A program made the translations under genes and the position numbers. Below the pieces are notes generated by a model. That model was not told the origin of the DNA and did no database searches. It saw only the letters and a list, made by a program, of their open reading frames with translations. This document shows positions 34,911-43,680 of a DNA stretch of 64,000 nt, piece by piece (position 1 is the first letter of the stretch; every line of letters starts with the position of its first letter). Where the stretch lies: contig PHAR01000011.1 of assembly GCA_002840405.1 (NCBI GenBank), forward strand, positions 1 to 64,000. The letters are read 5' to 3'. The DNA comes from Deltaproteobacteria bacterium HGW-Deltaproteobacteria-8 (lineage in GTDB: Bacteria; Desulfobacterota; Desulfovibrionia; Desulfovibrionales; Desulfovibrionaceae).

Positions 34911-36548
34911 CTAGAAGATGATCATGTCCTGCTGGGCTGCGCTGCACAGCACCCAGCGCTCGCCAGTGCCGTCCGCCGCGCGCCGCAGCAGCACGAAATG
35001 GCTGGTGCCGGGGCTGGTCTGGCCCAGGGCCGCGTAGGCCAGTGCCAGCTCGCCGTCCGGGCTGAAGGCCACCCGCGACAGCGAGACAACGCCGCCGGAG
35101 AGCGTCAGGTCGGGTGAGCGCCGCTCCGGGGGCCGCATGCGCCCAGGTTTGGCGGGAGCGGTCCTGCCGCCGTCCGCAGGCTCCTCTTGGATGTTGAGGC
35201 CGTACTCTCCAGGCCCGGACACAAGGATGTTGTCCGTGACCAGCACCTGCTGGCCGCGCACGGCGTCCCAGGCCTTGGCCAGAGCTTCGAGGGCCTGACC
35301 GTTGTCCAGCCCTGTCGCCGACGCTGTGGACGGGCCTGGAGACAGGCCGCCGCAGCTGCGCGCGAGCGCGGCCAGAACTTTCGCGTCCAGGGCCGGGGCG
35401 GCCAGGGTCTGGCCTGCCGCCAGACGCGCCTGGGCGGTGTGGACAAGGTATTCGTGCTGCTGGCCTAAGTTGGGGCCGGCGAGATCGGGCAAGGGTGGAG
35501 CGCCTGCTTCCGCACCCGGGTCAGTCCGGGCTGCGGGCGAAAGCCTGCCCCCGGAGCGGAAGAAGCCCGCCCAGACCTCGCGCTCCTGCTCTGAAAGCTC
35601 CGGCCCGCGCGGCGTGGCCGCGAGCTGGGGCCGGAAGGTCCTGGCCAGGCGCTCGAAGGCCTGGCCGTTGGCCTCGGCAGTGGCCTCCGGCGTTTCCAGC
35701 GTGAGTACGAAGTAGCCCGAGGTCTGGGGCAGCAGCAGAGTGCGCGTCACGGTCGGCACGCGTTCGTCAAAGCCGATGAGGGTGCGCACGCCGTGGCTTT
35801 CGGCGCTCCAGGCCTCGGTCTCCGCAAGGCTGGCCTTGGTCATGGTCGGGGCTGTGGCATTGGGCGCCAGGTGGGCCGGGTGCTCCAGGTCGTGCCGGAA
35901 GCGCTCGGCGGTGCGGTGCGCGCTGGCGACAAAGCGCACGCTGATCCGCGCGTAGTCAAGAAAGGCCGCGCCCTTGGCCAGGAACGTGAGCTCGTACTTG
36001 CCGCCTTGGGCCAGGCTGTCCTGCTCCTCCACCTTCCAGCCCTGCGGCGTCTCCAGGCTGAAGTACCGCCCCTTGGGCTCGAAGCGTTTCTCGCGCAGGG
36101 GGGGGATCTTGCGGTCGTTCGGACGGGCTTGCGGGGCCGCAAGCTCCGCAGGGCCGCTGTCGTAGGCTGAGGGGCGGCAGTCAGCCATGACCGTGCTGGC
36201 CTCGGTGCAGCGTGCGGCCAGTTCGCGCAACCCCGCACGTCCGTCCGGGCCGGGCGCGGCGTCCCGCACGCAGGCCAGGGCTCGCTCCGTGTCCACGGTG
36301 CCGCAGTGCACCGGGCAGTCCTTGAGGCAGGGGCGCAGGCAGGATTCGTCCCCCTCCCGGCCCTGCTCCGCGCAGATGCCCAGGCAGCGCCGCAGGCAGG
36401 TCTCGGAGGTGGCGGCCAGGGCCGTCTGGGCCAGAATAGGCAGGAGGCAGAGGATAAGAAATAGCAGGCCGCGAATGTGCCGATCGGGAAGATGCCTATC
36501 AGGAAGATGTCGGGCGGGGCCTGGAGCGGAACAACGTGTGACAGGCAT
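34911..36548 (-). CDS. Cys-rich secreted protein of unknown function
   Basis: The 545-residue protein has a signal segment (RGLLFLILCLLPILAQTALA, cleavage near residue 46) preceded by an unusual 25-residue basic start containing the duplicated LPDRHLPDRH. The mature N-terminus has ten cysteines in about 50 residues (CLRRCLGICAEQG, CLRPCLKDCPVHC), which suggests disulfides. The rest looks like a beta-rich module (FSLETPQGWKVEEQDSL) and an Ala-rich segment, ending in DGELALAYAALGQT. No family recognised. GGAGG precedes the ATG. It sits between the GNAT gene and thiE on the same strand. Confidence 0.7.
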   Translation of the reverse strand: MPVTRCSAPGPARHLPDRHLPDRHIRGLLFLILCLLPILAQTALAATSETCLRRCLGICAEQGREGDESCLRPCLKDCPVHCGTVDTERALACVRDAAPGPDGRAGLRELAARCTEASTVMADCRPSAYDSGPAELAAPQARPNDRKIPPLREKRFEPKGRYFSLETPQGWKVEEQDSLAQGGKYELTFLAKGAAFLDYARISVRFVASAHRTAERFRHDLEHPAHLAPNATAPTMTKASLAETEAWSAESHGVRTLIGFDERVPTVTRTLLLPQTSGYFVLTLETPEATAEANGQAFERLARTFRPQLAATPRGPELSEQEREVWAGFFRSGGRLSPAARTDPGAEAGAPPLPDLAGPNLGQQHEYLVHTAQARLAAGQTLAAPALDAKVLAALARSCGGLSPGPSTASATGLDNGQALEALAKAWDAVRGQQVLVTDNILVSGPGEYGLNIQEEPADGGRTAPAKPGRMRPPERRSPDLTLSGGVVSLSRVAFSPDGELALAYAALGQTSPGTSHFVLLRRAADGTGERWVLCSAAQQDMIIF

Positions 36549-36585
36549 GGACGCCCTCCGGCTGGTGTGCTCTTTGGTTTTGGGG

Positions 36586-37257
36586 CTACTGGCTGTGGCT
36601 GCAGCCCGAGCGCAAGGCCTGGATCAGCGCCTCCGCAGCCTTGAGCGGGTCGGGCGCTGCGCAGATGGCCGAGACCACGGCCACCCCGTCGGCCCCGGCG
36701 CGGAACACCGACTCGGCGTTCTCCATGCCGATGCCGCCGATGGCCACCAGCGGCTTTGCCGTGGCCTGTCGCGCCATGGCGAGCCCGGCCAGGCCCCAGG
36801 CCGTGTGCAGGTCGGGCTTGGTGGGCGTGGGAAAGATCGGGCTCACCCCGTAGTAGTCCACATCCAGGCGCTCGGCCTCGTGGATCTGCCCCAGGCGCTC
36901 CACGGACAGGCCGATGAGCGCGCGCGAACCCAGCAGGTGCCGCGCCAGCTCGGCGGGCATGTCGTGCTGCCCCAGATGCACCCCGGCCGCGCCCACGGCC
37001 AGGGCCGCGTCCACCCGGTCGTTGATGATCAGCGGCACCCCGAAGGGCTCCAGCAGGCCCTTGAGCGCGCGCGCCAGGTCCACCAGGGAGCGCATGTCCA
37101 GGCGCTTCTCGCGCAGCTGGACCATGGTCGCCCCGCCGCGCACGGCCAGGCCCACCACATCGAGCACGCTTTTCTCCCCGCATAGCCGCTGGTCCGTGAC
37201 CAGGTACAGCGTCGGGTCGAAACCAGGACGCTGGTCCGGATGCTGGCCCTTGCGCAC
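36586..37257 (-). CDS. thiE: Thiamine-phosphate synthase ThiE
   Basis: ThiE condenses hydroxymethylpyrimidine diphosphate with hydroxyethylthiazole phosphate to thiamine phosphate. The 223-residue protein has VQLREKRLD, INDRVDAALAVGAAGVHLG, the GLSVERL turn, YYGVSPIFPTPTK and VAIGGIGMEN, all canonical. The start is a GTG at 37257, two bases after the thiM stop, which trims a long spurious N-terminal extension. It is coupled to thiM, so this pair handles thiazole salvage. Confidence 0.95.
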   Translation of the reverse strand: MRKGQHPDQRPGFDPTLYLVTDQRLCGEKSVLDVVGLAVRGGATMVQLREKRLDMRSLVDLARALKGLLEPFGVPLIINDRVDAALAVGAAGVHLGQHDMPAELARHLLGSRALIGLSVERLGQIHEAERLDVDYYGVSPIFPTPTKPDLHTAWGLAGLAMARQATAKPLVAIGGIGMENAESVFRAGADGVAVVSAICAAPDPLKAAEALIQALRSGCSHSQ

Positions 37258-37259
37258 GG

Positions 37260-38075
37260 CTAGCGCTCCACCTTGAGGCGCTGGCGGATGTCTTGTTCGC
37301 CCATGGAGTACAGGGCGTCGTAAAAGTGCAGTTGCAGGGTGCCGGGGCCTGCGGCCTTGTCTGCGGCCATCTCTCCCGCCACCTTCATGGCCACGCAGGC
37401 GTGGAGCGCCGCCTCGAAGGGGTCCGGGTTCACCGCTGCAAAGGCTCCGCACAGGGCCGTGGCCGTGCAGCCCAGGCCGGTGACGCGCGGCATCAGCGCG
37501 CTGCCGCCATGGACCAGCGCCGTGGCCTGGCCCGCGCAGACCAGGTCGACCTCGCCGCTGACCGCCACCGCGCAGGAGAAACGGTTCGCCAGGGCGCGGG
37601 CCAAGTCCGCCGCGTCGCCGGATTTCGCCGTGCTGTCCACGCCCTTGGCCGCAGCGCCGCTTTTTCCGGCCAGGGTCATGATCTCCGAGGCGTTGCCACG
37701 GACGATGAAGGCCTTGTGCCCGGCCAGGAGCGCCAGGGGCGTCGCCGTGCGCAGCGTGGAGGCCCCGGCGCCCACGGGGTCCAGCACCACGGGCACGCCG
37801 GCCGCGTCGGCCGCAGCCCAGGCCGGGTCCATGGCCGCCAGGTATTCCGGGGCAACAGTGCCCAGGTTGATCACCAGCGCGCCGGAGATGCCCACCAGCT
37901 CGGCCATCTCCTCAACCGCGTGGCTCATGATGGGCGAGGCGCCCAGGGCCAGCAGCGCGTTGGCCGTGGTGTTGGTGACAACGTAGTTGGTGATGTTGAG
38001 CACCACCGGGTTTTTGGCGCGGATGGCCGCAAGGTCGCGCAGAACGTTGTCGGCGGTGGCATCGGCCTTGGTCAT
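37260..38075 (-). CDS. thiM: Hydroxyethylthiazole kinase ThiM
   Basis: ThiM phosphorylates hydroxyethylthiazole with ATP. The 271-residue protein has NITNYVVTNTTANALLALG, VLDPVGAGAS, RGNASEI and the anion-hole/active-site Cys segment VTGLGCTATALCGAF. ATG 38075 follows AAGGAGA. It precedes thiE with a two-base gap. Upstream leftward sequence lacks the conserved CTGAGA core of a TPP riboswitch. Confidence 0.95.
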   Translation of the reverse strand: MTKADATADNVLRDLAAIRAKNPVVLNITNYVVTNTTANALLALGASPIMSHAVEEMAELVGISGALVINLGTVAPEYLAAMDPAWAAADAAGVPVVLDPVGAGASTLRTATPLALLAGHKAFIVRGNASEIMTLAGKSGAAAKGVDSTAKSGDAADLARALANRFSCAVAVSGEVDLVCAGQATALVHGGSALMPRVTGLGCTATALCGAFAAVNPDPFEAALHACVAMKVAGEMAADKAAGPGTLQLHFYDALYSMGEQDIRQRLKVER

Positions 38076-38274
38076 GGTCGTGGATCTCCTTGAAGGAAAA
38101 GTGCTTACCCGCAGATTGGCTCCAGCCGCCAGAATTGTCAAGGCCATCCGTGTCTTGGGCCTGCCGGGCCCTGTTGCCGGACCCTGTTGCCGGACCGTGC
38201 CGCAGGGGCTTGATCTCGGACAGGCCCAAGCCTAGACTGCGCGCACAAATCGCTTCACGCCAAGGAGACCAGTC

Positions 38275-39495
38275 ATGCCCCAGTTTGCCGAGCGAGTGGC
38301 CAAGGCCCAGCGTTCCTTCATCCGCGAGATCCTGAAGGTCACCGCCGACCCCTCGGTCATCTCCTTTGCCGGAGGCCTGCCCAACCCGGCCTCCTTCCCC
38401 GTGGCCGAGATCGCCGCTGCCGCGGCCAAGGTGCTCTACGAGTCCGGCCCGAGCGCCCTGCAATACTCCACCACCGAGGGCTACAAGCCCCTGCGAGAGT
38501 GGATCGCCAACCGCTACCAGACCCGCATGGGCATGGACGTGGACCCCTCCGACATCCTCATCACCACCGGGTCCCAGCAGGCGCTCGACCTCGTGGCCAA
38601 GGTCGTGGTCAACGCGGGCGACACCGTGGTCATGGAAAAGCCCGGCTACCTGGGCGCCATCCAGGCCTTCACCATCTTTCGGCCCAGTTGGCGCTCCGTG
38701 CCCCTGCAGGACGACGGCCCGGACCTGGCCGCCCTGGAGCAGGCCCTGGACGGGGCCAAGCTCTTCTATGCCGTGACGAGCTTCCAGAACCCCTCGGGCC
38801 TGTCCTATTCCGAGGAGAAGCGCGCAGCCGTGGCCGAGCTCTTGCGCCATCGCAAGGTCTTCTTCCTTGAGGACGACCCCTACGGCGAGCTGCGCTTCAA
38901 GGGCCGCGCCCTGCCCCCGGTGTACAAACAGCGGCCTGAGAACTCCATGCTGCTCGGCACCTTCTCCAAGGTCGCGGCGCCGGGCTTCCGCCTGGGCTGG
39001 ATCGTGGCCAAGGGCGGGATCATGGAGCGCCTGGTCATCGCCAAGCAGGCCGCGGACCTGCACACCGGGTCGCTTGACCAGATGATCGTGCACCAGTTCC
39101 TGACAGACAACGATTTCGAGGCCCATGTGGCGCGCATCCGCGAGCTTTACGGCAACCAGTGCCGGGTCATGCAGGAGGCCATTGCGCGGCATTTCCCGAA
39201 AGACGTGCACGTGACCTCGCCCGAGGGCGGCATGTTCCTCTGGGCCACCCTGCCGGAGGGAGCCTCGTCCACGGAGCTGCTGCGCCTGGCCGTGGCGCGG
39301 AAGGTGGCCTTTGTGCCCGGCGCGGCCTTCTTCGTCGACGGCACGGGCGAGAACACCCTGCGGCTGAACTACTCCAATGCCGACGCCGCCACCATCGACG
39401 AGGGCATCCGGCGCCTGGCGCAGTGCATGGAGGCTTGCTTCCACGGCGTCCCGGCTGCGGAGGCCGAAATGCAGCGCGGCTGCCAGGACGGGTAG
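38275..39495 (+). CDS. PLP-dependent class I/II aminotransferase
   Basis: The 406-residue fold-type I enzyme resembles the LysN/AadAT and MocR-domain group. Visible motifs: SFAGGLPNPASFP at the N-terminus, LQYSTTEGYKPLREW, ITTGSQQALDLVAK, the NPSG loop (TSFQNPSGLSYS), DDPYGELRF, the PLP-lysine segment GTFSKVAAPGFRLGW and NTLRLNYSNAD at the end. Likely an aromatic or branched/2-aminoadipate-type transaminase; specificity cannot be read. AAGGAGA lies before the ATG. Confidence 0.92.
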   Translation: MPQFAERVAKAQRSFIREILKVTADPSVISFAGGLPNPASFPVAEIAAAAAKVLYESGPSALQYSTTEGYKPLREWIANRYQTRMGMDVDPSDILITTGSQQALDLVAKVVVNAGDTVVMEKPGYLGAIQAFTIFRPSWRSVPLQDDGPDLAALEQALDGAKLFYAVTSFQNPSGLSYSEEKRAAVAELLRHRKVFFLEDDPYGELRFKGRALPPVYKQRPENSMLLGTFSKVAAPGFRLGWIVAKGGIMERLVIAKQAADLHTGSLDQMIVHQFLTDNDFEAHVARIRELYGNQCRVMQEAIARHFPKDVHVTSPEGGMFLWATLPEGASSTELLRLAVARKVAFVPGAAFFVDGTGENTLRLNYSNADAATIDEGIRRLAQCMEACFHGVPAAEAEMQRGCQDG

Positions 39496-39502
39496 GAGGG
39501 CC

Positions 39503-40756
39503 ATGCCGCTCCTGAGCGACCTTGGGCAGCTGGCCCGCAAGCTCTCACGCCTGCGCCGCATGGCCCTGGCCGCAGTGTGGGCGTACAAGGTGCGCTCGTT
39601 CTTCGTCATCCTGGGCGTGGGCTTCGGCGTGGCCTCGCTCACGCTCATCGTCACCGCCGTGGACGGGGCCGAGCGCAAGGCCGTGGAGATCGTGGAGTGG
39701 TTCGGGCCGGACGCGGCCCTGGTCTTTGGCGGGAATTTCAAGAAGCAGGCCGTGGGCATGCGCATGAACACCCTGACCACGGACGACATCCGGGGCATCC
39801 GGCAGTCGCTGCCGGGCGCGTACCTGGTGGTGCCCATGCGCGCCAAGTCCGAGGTGCCCTTGAAGTACCAGGACGCCTCCACGCCCGGCACAATGGTGGT
39901 GGGCGCCACCGAGGGCTATGCCAGCGCCTGGAACTGGCCCCTGGTGGAGGGCCGCGACCTCTCGGAGGAGGACGTGCGCCTGGGCGCGCGCGTGGCCATA
40001 TTGGGCGACAAGCCCGCGCGCGAGCTCTTTGGCGAGTCCTCGCCCATCGGCCGCACCTTCATGGTCGACAAGTTCCAGGTGCAGGTTATCGGGCGGCTCA
40101 AGTACCGTGGGGCCTCGGGCGGCGGCGGCGACATCGACGACCGCATCGTCATGCCCATCACCACGCTCACCGCGCGCTTCAACATGGACCGGCGCTATTT
40201 CCGGGCCATGCGCATCAAGTTCCTGGAGCCGCAGCGCATGGCCGCCCACACCGAGAACCTGCGCTCGTTCCTGCGCATGACGCACAAGCTTGAGCCAAGC
40301 CAGGACGACGACTTCAGCATCATCACCGCCGACGAGGTGCTGAAGTTCCTCTCGGTCTTCAAGGGCGGGCTGATGGCCTTCCTGGGCGTCACCGCAGCCT
40401 CGGCCATGACCGTGGGCGGGTTCGTGCTGGCCAACCTGTTCTCCATCAGCGTGAGCGAGAGAAGCCGCGAGATCGGGCTCAAGAAGGCCGTGGGCGCGAC
40501 CCGGCAGGACATCCTGCTGCAGTTCCTCATGGAGGCTGCGGTGCTGACGGCCGTGGGCGGGCTGGTGGGGCTGGGGCTGGGGTTGGGCCTGGGGCAGCTG
40601 TTGACGCGCCTGGGCATGCTGCAGATTTTGTTCTCGTGGAAGGTGTTCTTTTTATCCCTGGCCAGCGCCGTGGGCATTGGGGTGGTATTTGGCCTGAAGC
40701 CCGCGCGCCAGGCCGCCGTGCTCGACCCCATCGCGGCCCTGCGCGGTGAGGGATAG
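39503..40756 (+). CDS. MacB/FtsX-family ABC transporter permease
   Basis: The 417-residue protein has one N-terminal membrane helix (FFVILGVGFGVASLTLIVTA), a large periplasmic domain (about 45-285, MacB_PCD type, RDLSEEDVRLGARVAILGDKPAR) and three C-terminal helices with the FtsX hallmark EIGLKKAVGATRQDIL. Such permeases act with an ATPase (MacB-like or LolCDE-like); neither an ATPase nor a membrane-fusion gene is adjacent, so the partner must be elsewhere. AGGAGG precedes the ATG, eight bases after the aminotransferase stop, suggesting co-transcription. Confidence 0.9.
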   Translation: MPLLSDLGQLARKLSRLRRMALAAVWAYKVRSFFVILGVGFGVASLTLIVTAVDGAERKAVEIVEWFGPDAALVFGGNFKKQAVGMRMNTLTTDDIRGIRQSLPGAYLVVPMRAKSEVPLKYQDASTPGTMVVGATEGYASAWNWPLVEGRDLSEEDVRLGARVAILGDKPARELFGESSPIGRTFMVDKFQVQVIGRLKYRGASGGGGDIDDRIVMPITTLTARFNMDRRYFRAMRIKFLEPQRMAAHTENLRSFLRMTHKLEPSQDDDFSIITADEVLKFLSVFKGGLMAFLGVTAASAMTVGGFVLANLFSISVSERSREIGLKKAVGATRQDILLQFLMEAAVLTAVGGLVGLGLGLGLGQLLTRLGMLQILFSWKVFFLSLASAVGIGVVFGLKPARQAAVLDPIAALRGEG

Positions 40757-40903
40757 AGGGCCTGGCGCGAAGTTTTCTGCAAAAACCGTTTGACAGCCGT
40801 GGCTACGCGTGGCAAAGGGTTTTCTCCGTGGCGGGCAGCCAACGGAAACGCGCTCAGGACAGCCCCTGAAAACGTTTCTAGACAGGGCCGCTCAAGATAC
40901 TCC

Positions 40904-40979
40904 GGGCGGATAGCTCAGCTGGCAGAGCATCGGCCTTACAAGCCGGAGGTCACAGGTTCGAGCCCTGTTCCGCCTACCA
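40904..40979 (+). tRNA. tRNA-Val (UAC anticodon)
   Basis: 76 bases including encoded CCA. The acceptor GGGCGGA pairs with TCCGCCT (first pair G-U); D-arm GCTCAGCTGGCAGAGC; anticodon loop CTTACAA with TAC; T-arm ACAGG-TTCGAGC-CCTGT. Typical valine identity. Confidence 0.96.
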
Positions 40980-40994
40980 TGGATTTCACAGTGC

Positions 40995-41071
40995 GGAGTG
41001 GTAGTTAAGCTGGTTATAACGCCGGCCTGTCACGTCGGAGGCCGCGGGTTCAAGTCCCGTCCACTCCGCCA
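40995..41071 (+). tRNA. tRNA-Asp (GUC anticodon)
   Basis: 77 bases including encoded CCA. Acceptor GGAGTGG/CCACTCC, D-stem GTTA/TAAC, anticodon loop CTGTCAC with GTC, T-arm GCGGG-TTCAAGT-CCCGT and discriminator G, as expected for aspartate. It follows tRNA-Val by 15 bases, so they share a transcript. Confidence 0.96.
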
Positions 41072-41080
41072 AAACACACC

Positions 41081-41115
41081 AAGGGTCGAACTCGCAAGGG
41101 TTCGGCCCTTTTTCG
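41081..41115 (+). terminator. Terminator of the tRNA pair
   Basis: AAGGGTCGAAC (41081-41091) pairs with GTTCGGCCCTT (41100-41110, one wobble) and is followed by a TTT run, directly after tRNA-Asp. Confidence 0.88.
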
Positions 41116-41353
41116 TTGTGCCGCCACGCCCGTCCGGATTTTGTCCCTGTATATGTCCCTGCCAACGGATCGGGAACGTTTGGCTTCTGGCGAAGTCTAG
41201 ACTTTTCGTGTCCCGATTTTTGTCAACGCGTGTGGCAACTTCTTGCCGCGCCATTGGCGTGAGCAAAAACGGGAGGGCAAAAGGAGAGGATAGGGTCGAG
41301 AGGGCAAGGGGAGAGTAGGCAGGGGGAGAGGAGAAAAGGCCGGGCCAGTGGCT

Positions 41354-42121
41354 CTACTGCTTCAAAAACCTTTGCAGCGCGGCCTCAAGGTTCTCCAGGG
41401 GCACCGTTGTGTCCAGGCAGGGGCCAAAGGGCCGCTCGTTCAGCACGCCGAAGACCGGCAAAGGGTAGGCGTCCTGGATGCCGCTGGAGAGGTCGCGGTA
41501 GCAGGCCACGGCGATGATCACCTTGGGCCGCTTGTCCACCACGATGCGCCGGGCGATGGTGCCGCCCGTGGCCACGGCCAGGTGCACCCCGTAGCGGTCG
41601 CGAAGCGCCAGCAGGCCGGTGATGGGGCACAAGCCGCAGCGCTTGCAGTTGTCCACGTCGTGGGTCAGGCGCATCTCGCAGCGGCTGTTCTGCAGGCAGT
41701 GCGGCATGAGCAGCAGGATGCGCTCGGGCGGGAAGCGCCCCAGCTCGCGTAGCACCATCTCGTTGTTGACCTTGATGAAGGAGGTGTGGATGTCCTCCTT
41801 GGAGAATCCGAGCGCCCGGCCCAGCAGGCTCATCATGGGCACCAAGAGCTTCACCGTGACCCCGCGCACGCGCCGGGCCAGGGGCAGGGGGCGCGGCAGG
41901 ACCACGCTCAAGAGCAGGCCCAGGCCGGCCCAGAGCACCAGCACGAAGAGCAGGCCCACGATGACGCCCAGCACCCACGGCGCGTACGGGTGGATGTTCT
42001 TCAGGCCCACGTAGGGCACCACCCAGAGCAGCACCAACAGCGCGCAGACCAGGACGCAGGTCCCAGCGATGAGGCCGATGAACAGGCGCTTGCGCGTGGT
42101 GCCGAACCCGGAGGTGTCCAT
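41354..42121 (-). CDS. DUF116 membrane protein with Cys motif
   Basis: The 255-residue protein has two N-terminal membrane helices (RLFIGLIAGTCVLVCALLVL, then WVLGVIVGLLFVLVLWAG) and a soluble DUF116 domain with conserved cysteines (MPHCLQNSRC, NCKRCGLCP) that look suited to an Fe-S cluster or zinc. The start is ATG 42121; it follows fmt by 16 bases. The def-fmt-DUF116 order is recurrent in Desulfovibrionales. Function of DUF116 is not established. Confidence 0.88.
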   Translation of the reverse strand: MDTSGFGTTRKRLFIGLIAGTCVLVCALLVLLWVVPYVGLKNIHPYAPWVLGVIVGLLFVLVLWAGLGLLLSVVLPRPLPLARRVRGVTVKLLVPMMSLLGRALGFSKEDIHTSFIKVNNEMVLRELGRFPPERILLLMPHCLQNSRCEMRLTHDVDNCKRCGLCPITGLLALRDRYGVHLAVATGGTIARRIVVDKRPKVIIAVACYRDLSSGIQDAYPLPVFGVLNERPFGPCLDTTVPLENLEAALQRFLKQ

Positions 42122-42137
42122 GTGCCGCTCCGGGGCC

Positions 42138-43184
42138 TTAGCCCTGGCAGGTGTTCTTGAGGTAGCCGCAGGCAAAGGAGGGGGCGTCCTGGGGCTTCTT
42201 GCCCTGGGGCGTCACGCGCGGGGTCAGGTAGGCCTTGTCCGCGCAGGCGATGGCCAGATATTTGCCGTCCTGACCGTCCACCACGCCCAGGATGGTTCCC
42301 GGCGTTGTGCCTGCGGGCAGCTCGCCGCCGACCTTGCCCGGCTCGATGGTCAGGGTGAGGGTCTTGTCAGAGGGCTGCTTCCACTCGAAATACGCGCCCG
42401 GCCAGGGGTGCATGGCCCGGATGTGCCGGTTCAGGGTCTCGGCCTCGGCGTTCCAGTCGATGCGGCCCTCGTCCTTGTTCAGCTTGGGCGCGTACGTCAC
42501 GCGTGCCTCGTCCTGGGGCATATTCAGCAGCCGCCCCTGGGGGAGACGCGTCAGGGCCTCCAGCAGGGTCTCAGCGCCCATCTCCGCGAGTTCGTCGTGC
42601 AGGGTGCCTGCGTGGTCGGTGTCCGCGATGCGCAGGGCGCGCTGCAAGAGGATCGGCCCGGAGTCGAGCCCCAGCAGCATGCGCATGATGGTGATGCCCG
42701 TGGCCTTGTCCCCGGCCTGGAGGGCACGCTGGATGGGCGCGGCCCCGCGCCAGCGCGGCAGGAGCGAGGCGTGGACATTGACGGGCATGAGCCTGGCCGC
42801 GTCGAGCACGGCCTGGGGCAGGATGAGCCCGTAGGCCGCCACCACCAGCACGTCGGGCGCGAGCTCGCGCAGGGCGGCCACGTCGGCCTGGTCCTTGAAA
42901 TTGAGCGGCTGGCGCACTTCCACGCCCGCCTCCAGCGCGGCCAGCTTCACGGGCGAGGGCTTGGGCTCCCGGCCACGGCCAGAGGGCCGGTCGGGCTGGG
43001 TGTAGACGCAGAGCACCTCCGCGCCGGGCCAGCCGAGCAGGCGGCGCAGGATAACGGCCGCGAAGTCCGGGGTGCCCATGAAGACCACGCGCAGGGGCGG
43101 CTTCGGATAGCTCTGCTCCGGCCCCGCGTTGTTGACTTCGATGTCCCCGCCGAGAGGGTCTTCGACGGTCAGTCCTTCTTCCAT
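42138..43184 (-). CDS. fmt: Methionyl-tRNA formyltransferase Fmt
   Basis: Fmt formylates initiator Met-tRNA. The 348-residue enzyme has FMGTPDFAAV, the N/H/D site NVHASLLPRWRGAAPI with LDSGPIL, and the C-terminal FMT_C domain ending in a lysine-poor tail (DAPSFACGYLKNT). The start ATG 43184 gives an unusual 30-residue extension before the expected LRVVFMG; it overlaps the end of def by 16 bases, so coupling is likely. No nearer ATG or GTG exists. Confidence 0.95.
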   Translation of the reverse strand: MEEGLTVEDPLGGDIEVNNAGPEQSYPKPPLRVVFMGTPDFAAVILRRLLGWPGAEVLCVYTQPDRPSGRGREPKPSPVKLAALEAGVEVRQPLNFKDQADVAALRELAPDVLVVAAYGLILPQAVLDAARLMPVNVHASLLPRWRGAAPIQRALQAGDKATGITIMRMLLGLDSGPILLQRALRIADTDHAGTLHDELAEMGAETLLEALTRLPQGRLLNMPQDEARVTYAPKLNKDEGRIDWNAEAETLNRHIRAMHPWPGAYFEWKQPSDKTLTLTIEPGKVGGELPAGTTPGTILGVVDGQDGKYLAIACADKAYLTPRVTPQGKKPQDAPSFACGYLKNTCQG

Positions 43185-43672
43185 TTCTTGACCTTGGTGT
43201 CGTACATGGTGCGCTTGAGGCGGCTGGCGTGGTTGACCAGGGTCTTGCCTTCCAGGTGGTCGCACTCGTGCTGCAGGATGATGGCGAGCAGGCCCTCGGC
43301 CTTGATCTCGATGTCCTCGCCTTTTTCGTTCAGGCCGCGCACGGTGACGTTCTCAAAGCGCTTGACCATGCAGGTGAAGGTCGGGAGGCTCAGGCAGGAC
43401 TCCTCGGACTCCTTGCTCCCGGAGCAGTCCGAGAACACCGGGTTCAGGATCACCAGCGGGTTCTTGCGCTCCTTGGGGCCGGTCTCGTCGATGGTGATGA
43501 GCCGGAGGCAGTGGCCCACCTGGGGCGCGGCCAAGCCCACGCCGTCGCTCTCGTACATGGTCTGCACCATGTCGGCCATGAGCTGCTTGATCTCGGGCGT
43601 GATCTCGGCCACGGGCTCGGCCTTCTTGGCCAGCACCGGGTCCGGGTAGGTGAGGATGGGCAGTTTCGCCAT
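43169..43672 (-). CDS. def: Peptide deformylase Def
   Basis: Def removes the N-formyl group from new proteins with a metal-bound water. The 167-residue protein has GVGLAAPQVG, ESCLSLP (metal Cys; the usual Gly is Ser) and HECDHLEG (metal His pair). It begins eight bases after aspS and overlaps fmt. Type I, normal length. Confidence 0.96.
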   Translation of the reverse strand: MAKLPILTYPDPVLAKKAEPVAEITPEIKQLMADMVQTMYESDGVGLAAPQVGHCLRLITIDETGPKERKNPLVILNPVFSDCSGSKESEESCLSLPTFTCMVKRFENVTVRGLNEKGEDIEIKAEGLLAIILQHECDHLEGKTLVNHASRLKRTMYDTKVKKWKKD

Positions 43673-43680
43673 ATGCTTTT

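Noticed and set aside
38160-38205. Tandem CCCTGTTGCCGGA copies as a regulatory repeat
   Set aside because: Only two copies are present and they fit a simple duplication in a divergent promoter gap.
38076-38274. TPP riboswitch upstream of thiM
   Set aside because: The CTGAGA core and conserved thiamine-box segments are not present on the relevant strand.
41030-41266. A minus-strand frame ending in the tRNA-Asp region
   Set aside because: It overlaps the tRNA and its terminator, and has no recognisable domain.
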